A stretch of 64,000 bases of DNA from JBQTII01 sp052388275 (GTDB taxonomy: Bacteria > Actinomycetota > Actinomycetes > Sporichthyales > Sporichthyaceae), in NCBI GenBank assembly GCA_052388275.1, contig JBQTII010000081.1:4583-68582 (forward strand), written 5' to 3'. The notes beneath the pieces were generated by a model that had not been told where the DNA came from, did no database searches, and was given only the letters and a program-made list of their open reading frames with translations. Shown here in pieces: positions 49,296 to 57,737 of the stretch (position 1 is its first letter; every line of letters begins with the position of its first letter). The translations under genes and the position numbers were made by a program.

Positions 49296-51989
49296 TCACA
49301 CCACAGCGGAGTAGGCGACGACGCCCCGGCGCACGGCGGCGATGGCCTGTTCCGCAACCTCGCGCAGGTCGCCCTCGGCGGCCTTGGCGATCTGGCCCAG
49401 CAGGTCGATGAGTCCCTTGGTGGCGCGCACGAAATCGCCCGCGGTCAGTTCCGTGTCGCGCAACACCGATTCCAGGGAGTTACCCGAGGCCCAGCGGTAG
49501 GTCGTGGTGACGAAGCCCAGGTCTGGCTCACGCAGGAGATCGACGCGGTGCCGCTTCTCGACGGCCTCGAGCTCGGCCCAGAGCCGCACCATGGCGGCCA
49601 GGACCTCACGCACCGGGCCGTCCGGCAGCCGAGGTGCACCGGCGACCTCGGAACGAGACTCGAAGACCAGCGCCGACACGCACGCCGCCAACTGAGGCGG
49701 CGTCAGTGAATGCCAGAGGCCGGTGCGCAGACAGTCGGCGGCGAGGAGGTCGAGCTCGGAGTAGAGCCTGCCCAGCCGAACGCCGTCGGGGGGGACGTGA
49801 TCGGTGTCCAAGTACCCGAGTTCATCGAGTACCGCGCAGACGCGGTCGAAGGTCCGTGCCACGGTGGCGGTCCGCCCGGCCACCTGCGCGCGCAGTTTGG
49901 CGGCGTCGCGCTCCAGACGTCTGTGCCGCTCACGCCAACGCGCATGGTCTTCGCGCTCGGGGCAGCCGTGGACGGGGTGCGCTCGCAGTTCGCGCCGCAA
50001 CCGCTCGATCTCGGGGTCCTCCGTTGCGGCCGGCGCCCGGCGGCGGGCAGCTGCCGGCTCGATGCCCTTGGCACGAAGCGCCGAGGCAAGATCGCGCCTG
50101 GCGGTGGGCACACGCGGGTTGAACGACTTCGGGATCCGCAGGGTGTCCAGTGCCACCACCGGCCCCGCGAAGTCCGCCGTGCTCAAGGTGCGGTAGTGCC
50201 GGTCCGCGGTCAGCACCACCGGGCGCGGGTCCGCCGCAGCAGGCGAGAGCCCCGGATCCAGTACGACGGCGATCCCGGCGAATCGTCCCCGCGGGATGTG
50301 AATGACGTCGCCCTTACGTAACTTCTCCAGGGTGGCGACCACCTCCAGCGCGCGGTCCCCGCGCCGGCCCCGAGCCAGCTGCTGCTCACGGTCGCTGAGT
50401 GCGGTGCGCAGCGCGAAATAGGCGGCGTAGTCCCCGAGATGACACGTCGCGGCCTCGGCGTAGCCGGCCAGCGCGGTGTCCATCGTCCGGATCTGCGCTG
50501 CGATCCCGACGACGCTGCGGTCGGCCTGGAATTGTGCGAAGGAGGTTTCCAGCAGGGCACGGGAGCGCTCGCGCCCCACTCGCGCAACCAGGTTGACCGC
50601 CATGTTGTAGGACGGGCGAAAGCTTGAGCGCAGCGGATAGGTGCGCGCCGAGGCCAGCCCAGCCACCGAGCGCGGCTCCAACTGGGCGTTCCACAACACG
50701 ACCGCGTGACCTTCGACGTCGATCCCGCGCCGCCCGGCCCGACCGGTCAGCTGGGTGAACTCCCCCGGCGTGACGTCGGCGTGCGCCTCCCCATTCCACT
50801 TCACGAGCTTTTCCAGCACCACCGAGCGCGCCGGCATGTTGATGCCCAGCGCGAGGGTCTCGGTGGCGAAGACCGCCTTGACCAGGCCCGCGACGAAAGC
50901 CGCCTCGACTACCTCACGGAAGGTCGGCAACATCCCGGCGTGGTGGGCGGCGATCCCGCGCTCCAGAGCGTCCAACCAGGCCGCGTAGCCCAGGACCGCG
51001 CGATCCGACTCGGGAATCACGGCGCAGGCCCGCGCGGCGAGTTCCCGCACAGCGGCGGCCTGGGCCGGGCTGCTCAGGCGTAGACCGGCCCGCACGCAGG
51101 CGCTCACCGCGGCGTCACACCCGGCCCGGCTGAAGATGAAGGTGATCGCCGGCAGCAACCCCTCGCGGTCCAGTCGCAGGATCACCTCGGGCCGGGACGG
51201 GGTGTACGCACCCCCCCGGCGACGCGGTGACGGCGGTGCGCCCCGCCCGCGATGGCGCGGCGGGCCTGCGGTCCGGCTCAGGCGCATCAGGTCGGGGTTG
51301 ACGGCCGCCTCCTTGGATGAACCGCCGCGCCCGGTGTCGGACACGAACAGGTCGAGCATCGCGTCGCCCACCATCACGTGCTGCCAGAGCGGGACCGGGC
51401 GGTGTTCGGAGACGATCACCTCGGTGGTACCGCGCACTGTCTGCAACCATTCGCCGAACTCCTCGGCGTTGGACACCGTCGCGGAGAGCGAGACGAGGGT
51501 GACCGACTCCGGGAGGTGGATGATCACCTCCTCCCAGGCGGCACCGCGGAAGGGATCGGCGAGGTAATGCACCTCATCCATGACGACGAACGCGAGTCCG
51601 CGCAAGGTGGGTGAGGCGGCGTAGAGCATGTTGCGCAGCACCTCGGTGGTCATCACGACCACCGCCGCCTCGGAATTGATGGAGTTGTCCCCGGTCAGCA
51701 GGCCGACCGCCTGCCCGCCGTGGCGGGCCACCAGATCGGCGTACTTCTGATTGGACAACGCCTTGATGGGCGTGGTGTAGAAGCACTTGGCGCCTCGCGC
51801 CAGCGCGAGGTGCACGGCGAACTCACCGACCACGGTCTTGCCGGCGCCGGTGGGCGCGGCCACCAGCACCCCGGATCCGGCCTGTAGCGCCGCGCAGGCG
51901 AGCTCCTGGAACTCGTCGAGCGCGAAGCCCAGGCTGCCCCGGAATCGGGTCAGTTCATCGGCCGGCGCCGGCCCTGGGGCGTCCCTCAG
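49296..51989 (-). CDS. helY: DExH-box helicase HelY (Ski2/Mtr4-like), probably from a CTG start
   Basis: An 897-residue helicase. Q-motif region FALDEFQELAC, Walker A APTGAGKTVVGE (K51), DEVH in VVMDEVHYL, SAT in LVSLSATVS, and motif VI QLTGRAGRRGID are intact; the C-terminal half matches the Ski2-like DSHCT region. The family N-terminus aligns from ELTRFRGSLGFALDEF. Upstream in this frame there is no ATG, GTG or TTG near the right place; CTG 51989 overlaps the tatC stop (CTGA) and has GAGG seven bases upstream. tatA-tatC-helY is the order in M. tuberculosis. Function is RNA or DNA unwinding of uncertain target. Confidence 0.85.
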   Translation of the reverse strand: MRDAPGPAPADELTRFRGSLGFALDEFQELACAALQAGSGVLVAAPTGAGKTVVGEFAVHLALARGAKCFYTTPIKALSNQKYADLVARHGGQAVGLLTGDNSINSEAAVVVMTTEVLRNMLYAASPTLRGLAFVVMDEVHYLADPFRGAAWEEVIIHLPESVTLVSLSATVSNAEEFGEWLQTVRGTTEVIVSEHRPVPLWQHVMVGDAMLDLFVSDTGRGGSSKEAAVNPDLMRLSRTAGPPRHRGRGAPPSPRRRGGAYTPSRPEVILRLDREGLLPAITFIFSRAGCDAAVSACVRAGLRLSSPAQAAAVRELAARACAVIPESDRAVLGYAAWLDALERGIAAHHAGMLPTFREVVEAAFVAGLVKAVFATETLALGINMPARSVVLEKLVKWNGEAHADVTPGEFTQLTGRAGRRGIDVEGHAVVLWNAQLEPRSVAGLASARTYPLRSSFRPSYNMAVNLVARVGRERSRALLETSFAQFQADRSVVGIAAQIRTMDTALAGYAEAATCHLGDYAAYFALRTALSDREQQLARGRRGDRALEVVATLEKLRKGDVIHIPRGRFAGIAVVLDPGLSPAAADPRPVVLTADRHYRTLSTADFAGPVVALDTLRIPKSFNPRVPTARRDLASALRAKGIEPAAARRRAPAATEDPEIERLRRELRAHPVHGCPEREDHARWRERHRRLERDAAKLRAQVAGRTATVARTFDRVCAVLDELGYLDTDHVPPDGVRLGRLYSELDLLAADCLRTGLWHSLTPPQLAACVSALVFESRSEVAGAPRLPDGPVREVLAAMVRLWAELEAVEKRHRVDLLREPDLGFVTTTYRWASGNSLESVLRDTELTAGDFVRATKGLIDLLGQIAKAAEGDLREVAEQAIAAVRRGVVAYSAVV

Positions 51990-52816
51990 GGGAGATCCTC
52001 GCCATTTCCGGCAGCAAGCTCGGCGGCCGCCTCGCGTCGGGACTTGCGGCGATCCAGAATCGCCGTGATCACGATCGCGATGCCGTACAGGATCGTCATC
52101 GGTGCGGCCAGGGCGATCATCGTGTACGGGTCCCCGGTCGGGGTCGCGATGGCGGCGAAGACGAAGATCCCGAAGATCATCTGCCGCCACCAGCCCCGGA
52201 TCTGCCGCGACGTGCACAGCCCGGCCATGTTGAACATGACCAGGATCAGCGGCAACTCGAACGAGATTCCGAACACCAGGATCATGCGCAGGACGAAGTC
52301 GAGGTAGTTGTCCAGCGGCAGCAGGTTGGCGACCTCGCCGGGCGCGAATCCCAGCAGGATGTCCACGGCGACCGGCAGCAGGAGGTAGGACAGGTAGGCG
52401 CCGGCAAGGAACAGCGGGGCGCCGGCGCCGACAAAGATGTAGGTCCAGCGCTTCTCGCGCCGGTGCAGCCCGGGGGCAAGGAAGGCCCACAGTTGCCAGA
52501 GCCAGAATGGGCTGGACAACATCAGGCCGCAGAACAGGGCGACCTTGAGCTGCAGGGACAGCGGGCCGATGACGCCGGTCACGACCAGCGCCCCGCAGCG
52601 GCCGTCCGCAACCCCGCGCACGCCCGACTCGCAGACCGGCTCGATGAGCACGTCGATGATGTGGTCGTAGAGCGCGAAGCAGATGATGCTCGTGATGACG
52701 ATCGCGATCACCGCGCGGATCAGCCGGCCCCGCAGCTCACGCAGATGCTCGAGGAGAGGCATTCGCCCCTCGTCGGCGGGGCGGCCGGCGGGCGCGTTCC
52801 CCGTGGTCGCTGTCAC
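51986..52816 (-). CDS. tatC: Sec-independent (twin-arginine) translocase subunit TatC
   Basis: A 276-residue protein with six membrane helices. MPLLEHLRELRGRLIRA is the conserved N-terminal cytosolic motif that recognises the twin-arginine signal, followed by loop and helix motifs FVGAGAPLFLAGAYLSYLLLP and DFVLRMILVFGISFELPLILVM. It binds Tat signals and works with TatA to export folded proteins. The gene lies nine bases after tatA; its stop overlaps the proposed helY start. The polar C-terminal tail ends AAGNGEDLP. Confidence 0.96.
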   Translation of the reverse strand: MTATTGNAPAGRPADEGRMPLLEHLRELRGRLIRAVIAIVITSIICFALYDHIIDVLIEPVCESGVRGVADGRCGALVVTGVIGPLSLQLKVALFCGLMLSSPFWLWQLWAFLAPGLHRREKRWTYIFVGAGAPLFLAGAYLSYLLLPVAVDILLGFAPGEVANLLPLDNYLDFVLRMILVFGISFELPLILVMFNMAGLCTSRQIRGWWRQMIFGIFVFAAIATPTGDPYTMIALAAPMTILYGIAIVITAILDRRKSRREAAAELAAGNGEDLP

Positions 52817-52825
52817 TGCAGGGTG

Positions 52826-53080
52826 TTACCGGTCGATCTGGTTCGGGTCTTCGACCCGGGTGGGCGGGGTGATCACCGGGGTTGCCGGCGGCAGGTCCCC
52901 TGCGGCCGTCACCTGCGGCGGCGCCGCCGGCTTGGGCGCGTCGTCGTCAGCAATGGACTTCTTGAAGATCTTCAGCGACTGCCCTACGGACTTTGCGGTG
53001 TCCGGAAGGCGCTTGGCGCCGAACAGCAGGACGACGATCACGAGGATCAGCGTCAGTTCAAGCGGGCCGAGATTGCCCAT
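52826..53080 (-). CDS. tatA: Sec-independent translocase subunit TatA
   Basis: An 84-residue protein with a single helix (LELTLILVIVVLLFGAKRLPD), the FG hinge and an amphipathic helix (AKSVGQSLKIFKKSI), followed by a Pro/Ala-rich tail. It forms the pore-like assembly that passes folded Tat substrates. ATG 53080 is followed by tatC on the same strand. The 119 bases upstream hold several perfect palindromes. TatB is not separately encoded here, as is common in actinobacteria where TatA-type proteins may serve both roles or tatB lies elsewhere. Confidence 0.95.
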   Translation of the reverse strand: MGNLGPLELTLILVIVVLLFGAKRLPDTAKSVGQSLKIFKKSIADDDAPKPAAPPQVTAAGDLPPATPVITPPTRVEDPNQIDR

Positions 53081-53089
53081 GGCGGACTC

Positions 53090-53173
53090 CGTTCCGGAAC
53101 GAGGCGTTCCTCAAGGTTACCTGCAGATACGTATCTGACCAGTGCGCGGACAGGCCCAGACCTCCACATGTGG
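53090..53173. promoter_or_regulatory. Nested palindromes upstream of tatA
   Basis: CGTTCCGGAACG (53090-53101) is a 12-base palindrome; GGAACG and CGTTCC (53096-53110) form an overlapping inverted repeat; CAGATACGTATCTG (53123-53136) is a 14-base perfect palindrome; CCACATGTGG (53164-53173) is a fourth. They lie between the 68-residue ORF and tatA. The first two fall in the tatA leader and could regulate translation; the 14-base one is placed like an operator. Confidence 0.45.
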
Positions 53174-53199
53174 GGTCATTCTCACCTGCCGGGACAGCC

Positions 53200-53406
53200 T
53201 TACCTGAACTCCCGTGCGTTATTCGCAGCCGGCAGGCTCCGGGATGCCGCATCGAGGGCGGAACTGGCATCGGCGAGGGAATTCGACACCCGCCCTACCT
53301 CACGTCCCAGCGCGGTCACCGCCCGCCACAAGCGCAACGCCGGGACCACGAGAACAATTGCCCCACCCGCCGCTGCCACGATGCCGATCGCCACAAAGGT
53401 CACCAC
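53200..53406 (-). CDS. Small membrane-anchored hypothetical protein, 68 residues
   Basis: Begins with two GTG codons, then TFVAIGIVAAAGGAIVLVVPALRLW, one membrane helix, followed by an amphipathic heptad-like stretch (RAVTALGREVGRVSNSLADASSALDAASRSL). The layout suggests a membrane-anchored coiled coil. A small protein of this kind is often present near tatA in actinobacteria, but I cannot name it. It lies between the zinc-ribbon gene and tatA on the same strand. Confidence 0.55.
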   Translation of the reverse strand: MVTFVAIGIVAAAGGAIVLVVPALRLWRAVTALGREVGRVSNSLADASSALDAASRSLPAANNAREFR

Positions 53407-53442
53407 CCGAGACTAGGGCATGTCCTGGCAGGGCCGGGTCGG

Positions 53443-53694
53443 CTACCGCGCGCTCACCGTCGGCACCCGGCGGGCGAGTAGTTCGGCGGCGACCACCCGC
53501 GAGGCCTCCCGCCTGACGTCTGCGCCGCACTGCGGGCACCGGAATCGGTAGTGCGCGGACCGGCCGGATCCGGGCACCACCAGGCGCAGGTCCGCTGCCC
53601 GGACCCGGACATGCCCGCAGTCCGGGCAGGTGACCTTGACCTCGATGTCGGGCGAACCCATGGCCGGGCCCGGGGTGAGCTCGAACTCGCTCAT
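53443..53694 (-). CDS. Small zinc-ribbon protein, 83 residues
   Basis: Starts MSEFELTPGPAMGS and carries two cysteine knuckles, CPDCGHVRV and CPQCGADVRREA, spaced about 30 residues apart, with an arginine-rich region between. This is a treble-clef or zinc-ribbon type small protein of unknown role, perhaps binding nucleic acid. Its ATG overlaps the pafC stop (ATGA, 53691-53694), which fixes the start and makes it part of the pafBC unit. Confidence 0.75.
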   Translation of the reverse strand: MSEFELTPGPAMGSPDIEVKVTCPDCGHVRVRAADLRLVVPGSGRSAHYRFRCPQCGADVRREASRVVAAELLARRVPTVSAR

Positions 53695-54665
53695 CGGCAG
53701 GTCGAGTCCGGATAGAGCGCCAGCGCGGTGCCCGCCGCGGTGCGTACCTGCGCCACGAGCTCGGGCGGTTCCAGCAGGGTGGCGGTCGGGCCGAGCCGCA
53801 GCGCGAGCCGCACCAGCCACGCCGGGTCCCCCGAGCGGATCCGGACCCGGGTCCGCCCCCCTGGCAGATCAACCACGTCCTCGCAGGGGTAGTACTCACT
53901 CACCCAGCGGGCTGCCGCTTCACACTCGAACTCCGCGAGGGTGCCACCGGAGTCGGAGCCGAACAGCCCTGCGTCCACATCGGCCAGGCCGGCCTCGGGG
54001 TGCGTCGCCGAAGGTGTGTCCAGCACCCGCACGTCCAGCATCCGGTCAAGACGGAACTTGCGCACCGCCTCGGCGCGGTAACACCAACCCTGTAGGTAGG
54101 TGCGTCCGGAGATCACGGCGATCCGCAGGGGATCGACCTCCCGCTCGGTGTCCTCGTCGCGACCGGGCACGTGATAGCTCAGGTGCAACCGGCGCCCGCT
54201 CGCCAAGGCGTCCCGGACCAGGGCATGGATCAGCGGGTCGACCTGCTCGGCCGATGCGACTCCCACTCGCGCTTCGGCTGGGCCCAGCGCGCTACCCGCA
54301 ACCTCGGTCAGCTTGGCCATGGTGCGGTCCAGCGCATCGTGCTCTGCCGCGCCGGGCAGCCCGGCCAGCAACTGCAGCCCCACGAGCAAGGCGGCGGATT
54401 CCTCGACGCCGAGCCGCAGCGGGCGCGCGATGGTGTCGGCGTTGCCCAGAAAGACCTGCCCGTCGGACCACTCCGCCTCGATGAGATCGTCGGGCAGGTG
54501 TCCCGGCGTTCCGCAGCAGAACAACAGGTAAAGGTCCTTCTCCAGCTGGTCCGGGGTGACGCCCGCGTCGGCGGCCGCCTGCTGGAGCGAGATCCCTTGA
54601 CGCGTGAGCAGATAGGGCACCAGCGCGAGTAACCGCGTCAGATGCTCGGCGGCGCCGGTCGTCAT
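53691..54665 (-). CDS. pafC: WYL-domain regulator PafC
   Basis: A 324-residue protein with an N-terminal winged helix (LARLLALVPYLLTRQGISLQQAAADAGVTPDQLEKDL) and a central WYL domain (about 140-230; SGRRLHLSYHVPGRDEDTEREVDPLRIAVISGRTYLQGWCYR), then the WCX extension. With PafB it forms a heterodimer that activates the LexA-independent DNA-damage response in mycobacteria. The start overlaps the end of pafB by four bases. Confidence 0.92.
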   Translation of the reverse strand: MTTGAAEHLTRLLALVPYLLTRQGISLQQAAADAGVTPDQLEKDLYLLFCCGTPGHLPDDLIEAEWSDGQVFLGNADTIARPLRLGVEESAALLVGLQLLAGLPGAAEHDALDRTMAKLTEVAGSALGPAEARVGVASAEQVDPLIHALVRDALASGRRLHLSYHVPGRDEDTEREVDPLRIAVISGRTYLQGWCYRAEAVRKFRLDRMLDVRVLDTPSATHPEAGLADVDAGLFGSDSGGTLAEFECEAAARWVSEYYPCEDVVDLPGGRTRVRIRSGDPAWLVRLALRLGPTATLLEPPELVAQVRTAAGTALALYPDSTCR

Positions 54666-55627
54666 GGTGAGGCCGCCAATTGACGCAGGCGAGCGAGCAC
54701 CGCGGCCCGGATCTCGGGTGGGCCCTCGGCAACCACCTCCGGGCCGTGCGCGACCAGCTCGTCGACCAGAAATCCTGGCTCGCCGTAGGGAAGCATGAGA
54801 CGGTCCCAGCCGGCCTGCGGGCCCGCCGTGACCCGGGTGGCGCTACGGCGCAGGCCGGCGCCCCCACCGGTGCGTACCAGGACGCTCGCGCTGCCCACCG
54901 GCTCGGGCGGGGCGAAGGCGCGCAGGTGCTCCCGGATCGCCTCATCGGGCGGGCGGTGGACCGACCCAGCCGCTGCGAAGGTCTTGACCCCAGAGGTAAT
55001 CCTGCTCAGCCGGAACATGCGTGCCGCGTCCCGGTCGCGGTCATGCCCGATCACGTACCAGCGCACCCCCCGGACCAGCAGGTGCCAGGGTTCCACGCGG
55101 CGCCGCACCGACTCGCTCGCACCGGCGCTGCGGTAGTCGAAGGTGACCGGCTGCCCGCGCAGCACCGCGGACCACAACGGGGTGAATGCGGGGTCGGTAG
55201 CGCCCAGGCGCGGCTCGAAACCGACGACCGTAGAAAGATCAGGGTCGACGCCGTCGGCGCGCAGCTTGAGCAACGCGGTGTGCGCAGCCCCGGAGACCGA
55301 GGCCTGCGACCAGGCCCGGGCGGCCAGCGCCAGCACCGCCAACTCGTCGGGGGCGAACGACACCGCCGGCAGCGCATAGGTGCTGCGGTCGATCCGATAG
55401 CCGACCTCGTCCTCGAAGTACGCGTCCTGGCCGCCGGTCTCCAGCGGAATCCCCAGCTCGCGCAGCTCGTCCTTGTCGCGCTCAAACATGCGCTCGAAGG
55501 CCTCATCGCTCGCGCACTGGGCGTAGGAGGGCACCGCCCGGCGGATCTGGTCCTTCGTCAGATAGCGCCGCGTCGAGAGCAGGCACATGGTGAGGTTGAG
55601 CAGTCGCTCGGTGCGCTTCGCGGACAT
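54662..55627 (-). CDS. pafB: WYL-domain regulator PafB
   Basis: A 321-residue paralogue of PafC. KRTERLLNLTMCLLSTRRYLTKDQIRRAV is the winged helix; RGQPVTFDYRSAGASESVRRRVEPWHLLVRGVRWYVIGHD is the WYL domain, the proposed sensor of single-stranded DNA in PafBC. ATG 55627 is chosen because the family begins at MSAKRTERLL and because TAGCAT sits eight bases upstream, fitting a leaderless transcript. Only 27 bases separate it from the likely start of the divergent DUF3866 gene. Confidence 0.92.
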   Translation of the reverse strand: MSAKRTERLLNLTMCLLSTRRYLTKDQIRRAVPSYAQCASDEAFERMFERDKDELRELGIPLETGGQDAYFEDEVGYRIDRSTYALPAVSFAPDELAVLALAARAWSQASVSGAAHTALLKLRADGVDPDLSTVVGFEPRLGATDPAFTPLWSAVLRGQPVTFDYRSAGASESVRRRVEPWHLLVRGVRWYVIGHDRDRDAARMFRLSRITSGVKTFAAAGSVHRPPDEAIREHLRAFAPPEPVGSASVLVRTGGGAGLRRSATRVTAGPQAGWDRLMLPYGEPGFLVDELVAHGPEVVAEGPPEIRAAVLARLRQLAASP

Positions 55628-55635
55628 CGACTGCG

Positions 55636-55648
55636 ATGCTATTAGGTT
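55636..55648. promoter_or_regulatory. Back-to-back -10 boxes of two leaderless genes
   Basis: Minus-strand TAGCAT (55636-55641) lies eight bases before the pafB ATG. Plus-strand TAGGTT (55643-55648) lies six bases before the DUF3866 GTG at 55655. Both fit TAnnnT and would start transcription at or next to the start codon. The two -10 boxes are one base apart, so polymerase binding at one should exclude the other. Confidence 0.5.
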
Positions 55649-55654
55649 GTGCGC

Positions 55655-56740
55655 GTGATCCATTGGCGGCGCGGGGGCGTGATGAGCCTGGGTCGCGAGT
55701 GGCCCGGGGCCCTTGAACTCAGTGTCGACGTCGACGGCTCACCCCTGCTCGCGCTGGCCTATCCGGCGCTGACCGGGCGACCCGAGATCGGCGACGAAGT
55801 GCTGGTGAACGTCGGGGCGCTGGTGGCCGGGCCCGGGGGCCGGGCGCTGGGCACCGGGGGCTACGCGCCGGTGATCGCCCTTCCCACTCGCCTGCCGGTG
55901 GATCCGCCGGCAGGTGGGCATCTGGTGAAGGCTCGCTACACCCCCCAGCAGGTAATGGTGGGCGGAGCCGACGAGCAGGGCTCACCCCACCACGACCTGC
56001 TGCGTGACGCGGACGATCTGGGCGCCATGCCGGTCATCACCGCCGATCTGCACTCCGCGCTGGCGGCGATCTGCGCAGCGATAGCCGCGGATGCGCCCGG
56101 GACCCGGGTCGCCTATGTCCTCACCGACGGCGGCGCACTGCCGGCCTGGTTCTCCCGCACCGTGCCCGCGCTACGCGGGGCGGGCCTGCTGGTGGGGGCG
56201 GTGAGCACCGGACAGTCCTTCGGCGGCGACCTGGAGTGCGTGTCGCTGCATTCCGGCCTGCTGGCGGCCCGGGTCGTCCTGGGCGCGGACATCGCCGTGG
56301 TCGCCCCTGGCCCCGGAAACCTGGGCACCGGAACGCGCTGGGGCTTCTCCGGGGTCGCCGCGGGGGAGGCCGTCAACGCCGCTGCCACCCTTGGCGGGCG
56401 CCCGGTGGCGTGCCTGCGGTTATCGGCCGTCGATGAGCGCGAGCGACACCGCGGGGTCTCTCATCACAGCCTCACCGCTTACGGGCGGGTCGCTCTTGCG
56501 CCGGCGGACGTCGCGGTGCCCTTGCTGACCGGGGCGTTCGGCGCGGCCGTGCGTGCGCAATGCGCCCCGCTGGCCACCTCTCACCGTCTAGTAGAGGTTG
56601 ATCTAGCGGGGCTTCGGGAGGTCCTCGAAGCATCCGCTGTGCCGCTGTCCAGCATGGGGCGAGACCTGTCCGAGGACCCCGCGTGCTTCCTCGCCGCCGC
56701 GGCCGCCGGCCGCCATGCGGCGAGCCTGCTCGGTCAGTAG
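55655..56740 (+). CDS. DUF3866 family protein
   Basis: A 361-residue protein of the actinobacterial DUF3866 family. It begins VIHWRRGGVMSLGREWPGALELSV and contains HLVKARYTPQQVMVGGADEQGSPHH, GTRVAYVLTDGGALPAWFSR and VVAPGPGNLGTGTRWGFSGV. It looks soluble; no catalytic motif is established. The GTG at 55655 matches the family N-terminus (related proteins begin MIRWR-like); GTG 55649 would add two residues. The gene is convergent with the FKBP gene (ends overlap by seven bases) and divergent from pafB. Confidence 0.85.
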   Translation: MIHWRRGGVMSLGREWPGALELSVDVDGSPLLALAYPALTGRPEIGDEVLVNVGALVAGPGGRALGTGGYAPVIALPTRLPVDPPAGGHLVKARYTPQQVMVGGADEQGSPHHDLLRDADDLGAMPVITADLHSALAAICAAIAADAPGTRVAYVLTDGGALPAWFSRTVPALRGAGLLVGAVSTGQSFGGDLECVSLHSGLLAARVVLGADIAVVAPGPGNLGTGTRWGFSGVAAGEAVNAAATLGGRPVACLRLSAVDERERHRGVSHHSLTAYGRVALAPADVAVPLLTGAFGAAVRAQCAPLATSHRLVEVDLAGLREVLEASAVPLSSMGRDLSEDPACFLAAAAAGRHAASLLGQ

Positions 56741-57711
56741 GTGCCCAGCAGGTCGATCACGAATACGAGGGTGTCGGTGCCCTTGATACCGGCGGCCTCG
56801 TTGCCCGCGGCGCCGTAGCCGAGCTTGGGCGGGATCACCAGGATGACCCGGGAGCCGACCGTCTGCCCCGTCAGGCCCTTCACCCAGCCCTCGATGACCC
56901 CGCCCTCGCCGTTGGCCGGATCACCCGCGCCGAGCACGGCGCCGAAGGGGCCGCGTCCCGGCTGCCAGGAGGAGTCGAACACCTTGCCGTTTCGCCAGAG
57001 CGCGCCGGTGTACTGGGCGACGATCGAGGAATCCCTTCTCACCTGTGGACCGCCACCAGTGGTGAGCACCCGGGCGATGAGGTCCTGGGGCGCTGCGACC
57101 TCAGGCACCGTCAGCTTCGGGTCCGCCCCGGTGGGATCCGCACTGGGCAGCGAGGGCGCCTTGTCCGCGTTCGAGGCCTTACCCGCTGCCGCGGCGCCGG
57201 CGCCGAAGGCGTCCAGGACGTCGATGACGAACATCAGGCTGTCGCCGGGTAGCACGCCGACGGCCGTATTGCCCTGCGCGCCGAACCCGTCCGCTGCCGG
57301 AATGGCGAGAAGCACCCTCGACCCGATCGGCACACCCGGCAGCGCCGTGGCCCAGCCGGGCACCACGTCGTCGAGGCGGCGGATCAGGGGACGCTTGCCG
57401 AAGGTGTTGACGAAGGCCGGCAACTCGACTCCGTCGACGTCCCAGACCTGACCCTTGACGTCAGCGACGAGCAGATCATCAGCCGCCAGCGCCCGCCCCG
57501 TTCCGCGGGTCAGCACCGAGGTCGTCGTCTGCGGCGGCGGTGCGGTGATGGACCGCAGCGTGGGCTCGACTCCGAGCTCCGCCGTCGAAACCTCGGGCAG
57601 CGCGAACGACTTCGCCTTGGCCTTCTCGCCGCCACCACCGCCGCAGGCCGACAGGACCAGAACGGCGATCAGCACGAGGGCAGCTTTACGGCGCACGCTC
57701 CATCGTTCCAT
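56734..57711 (-). CDS. Lipoprotein with two FKBP-type peptidyl-prolyl isomerase domains
   Basis: A 325-residue lipoprotein: signal peptide, lipobox LSAC (C23), glycine-rich spacer, then two FKBP-like domains. The second (about 210-325) is complete: DSSIVAQYTGALWRNGKVFDSSW, GGVIEGWVKGLTGQTVGSRVILVIPPKLGYG, TLVFVIDLLGTY. The first (about 60-165) keeps the later half (VPGWATALPGVPIGSRVLLAIPAADGFG, SLMFVIDVLDAFG) but is degenerate earlier, so it may bind rather than catalyse. It would help folding outside the membrane. It follows pafA on the same strand. ATG 57720 is an alternative start. Confidence 0.88.
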   Translation of the reverse strand: MERWSVRRKAALVLIAVLVLSACGGGGGEKAKAKSFALPEVSTAELGVEPTLRSITAPPPQTTTSVLTRGTGRALAADDLLVADVKGQVWDVDGVELPAFVNTFGKRPLIRRLDDVVPGWATALPGVPIGSRVLLAIPAADGFGAQGNTAVGVLPGDSLMFVIDVLDAFGAGAAAAGKASNADKAPSLPSADPTGADPKLTVPEVAAPQDLIARVLTTGGGPQVRRDSSIVAQYTGALWRNGKVFDSSWQPGRGPFGAVLGAGDPANGEGGVIEGWVKGLTGQTVGSRVILVIPPKLGYGAAGNEAAGIKGTDTLVFVIDLLGTY

Positions 57712-57737
57712 GCGCAGCATGCACCGGGCGCCGCAGG

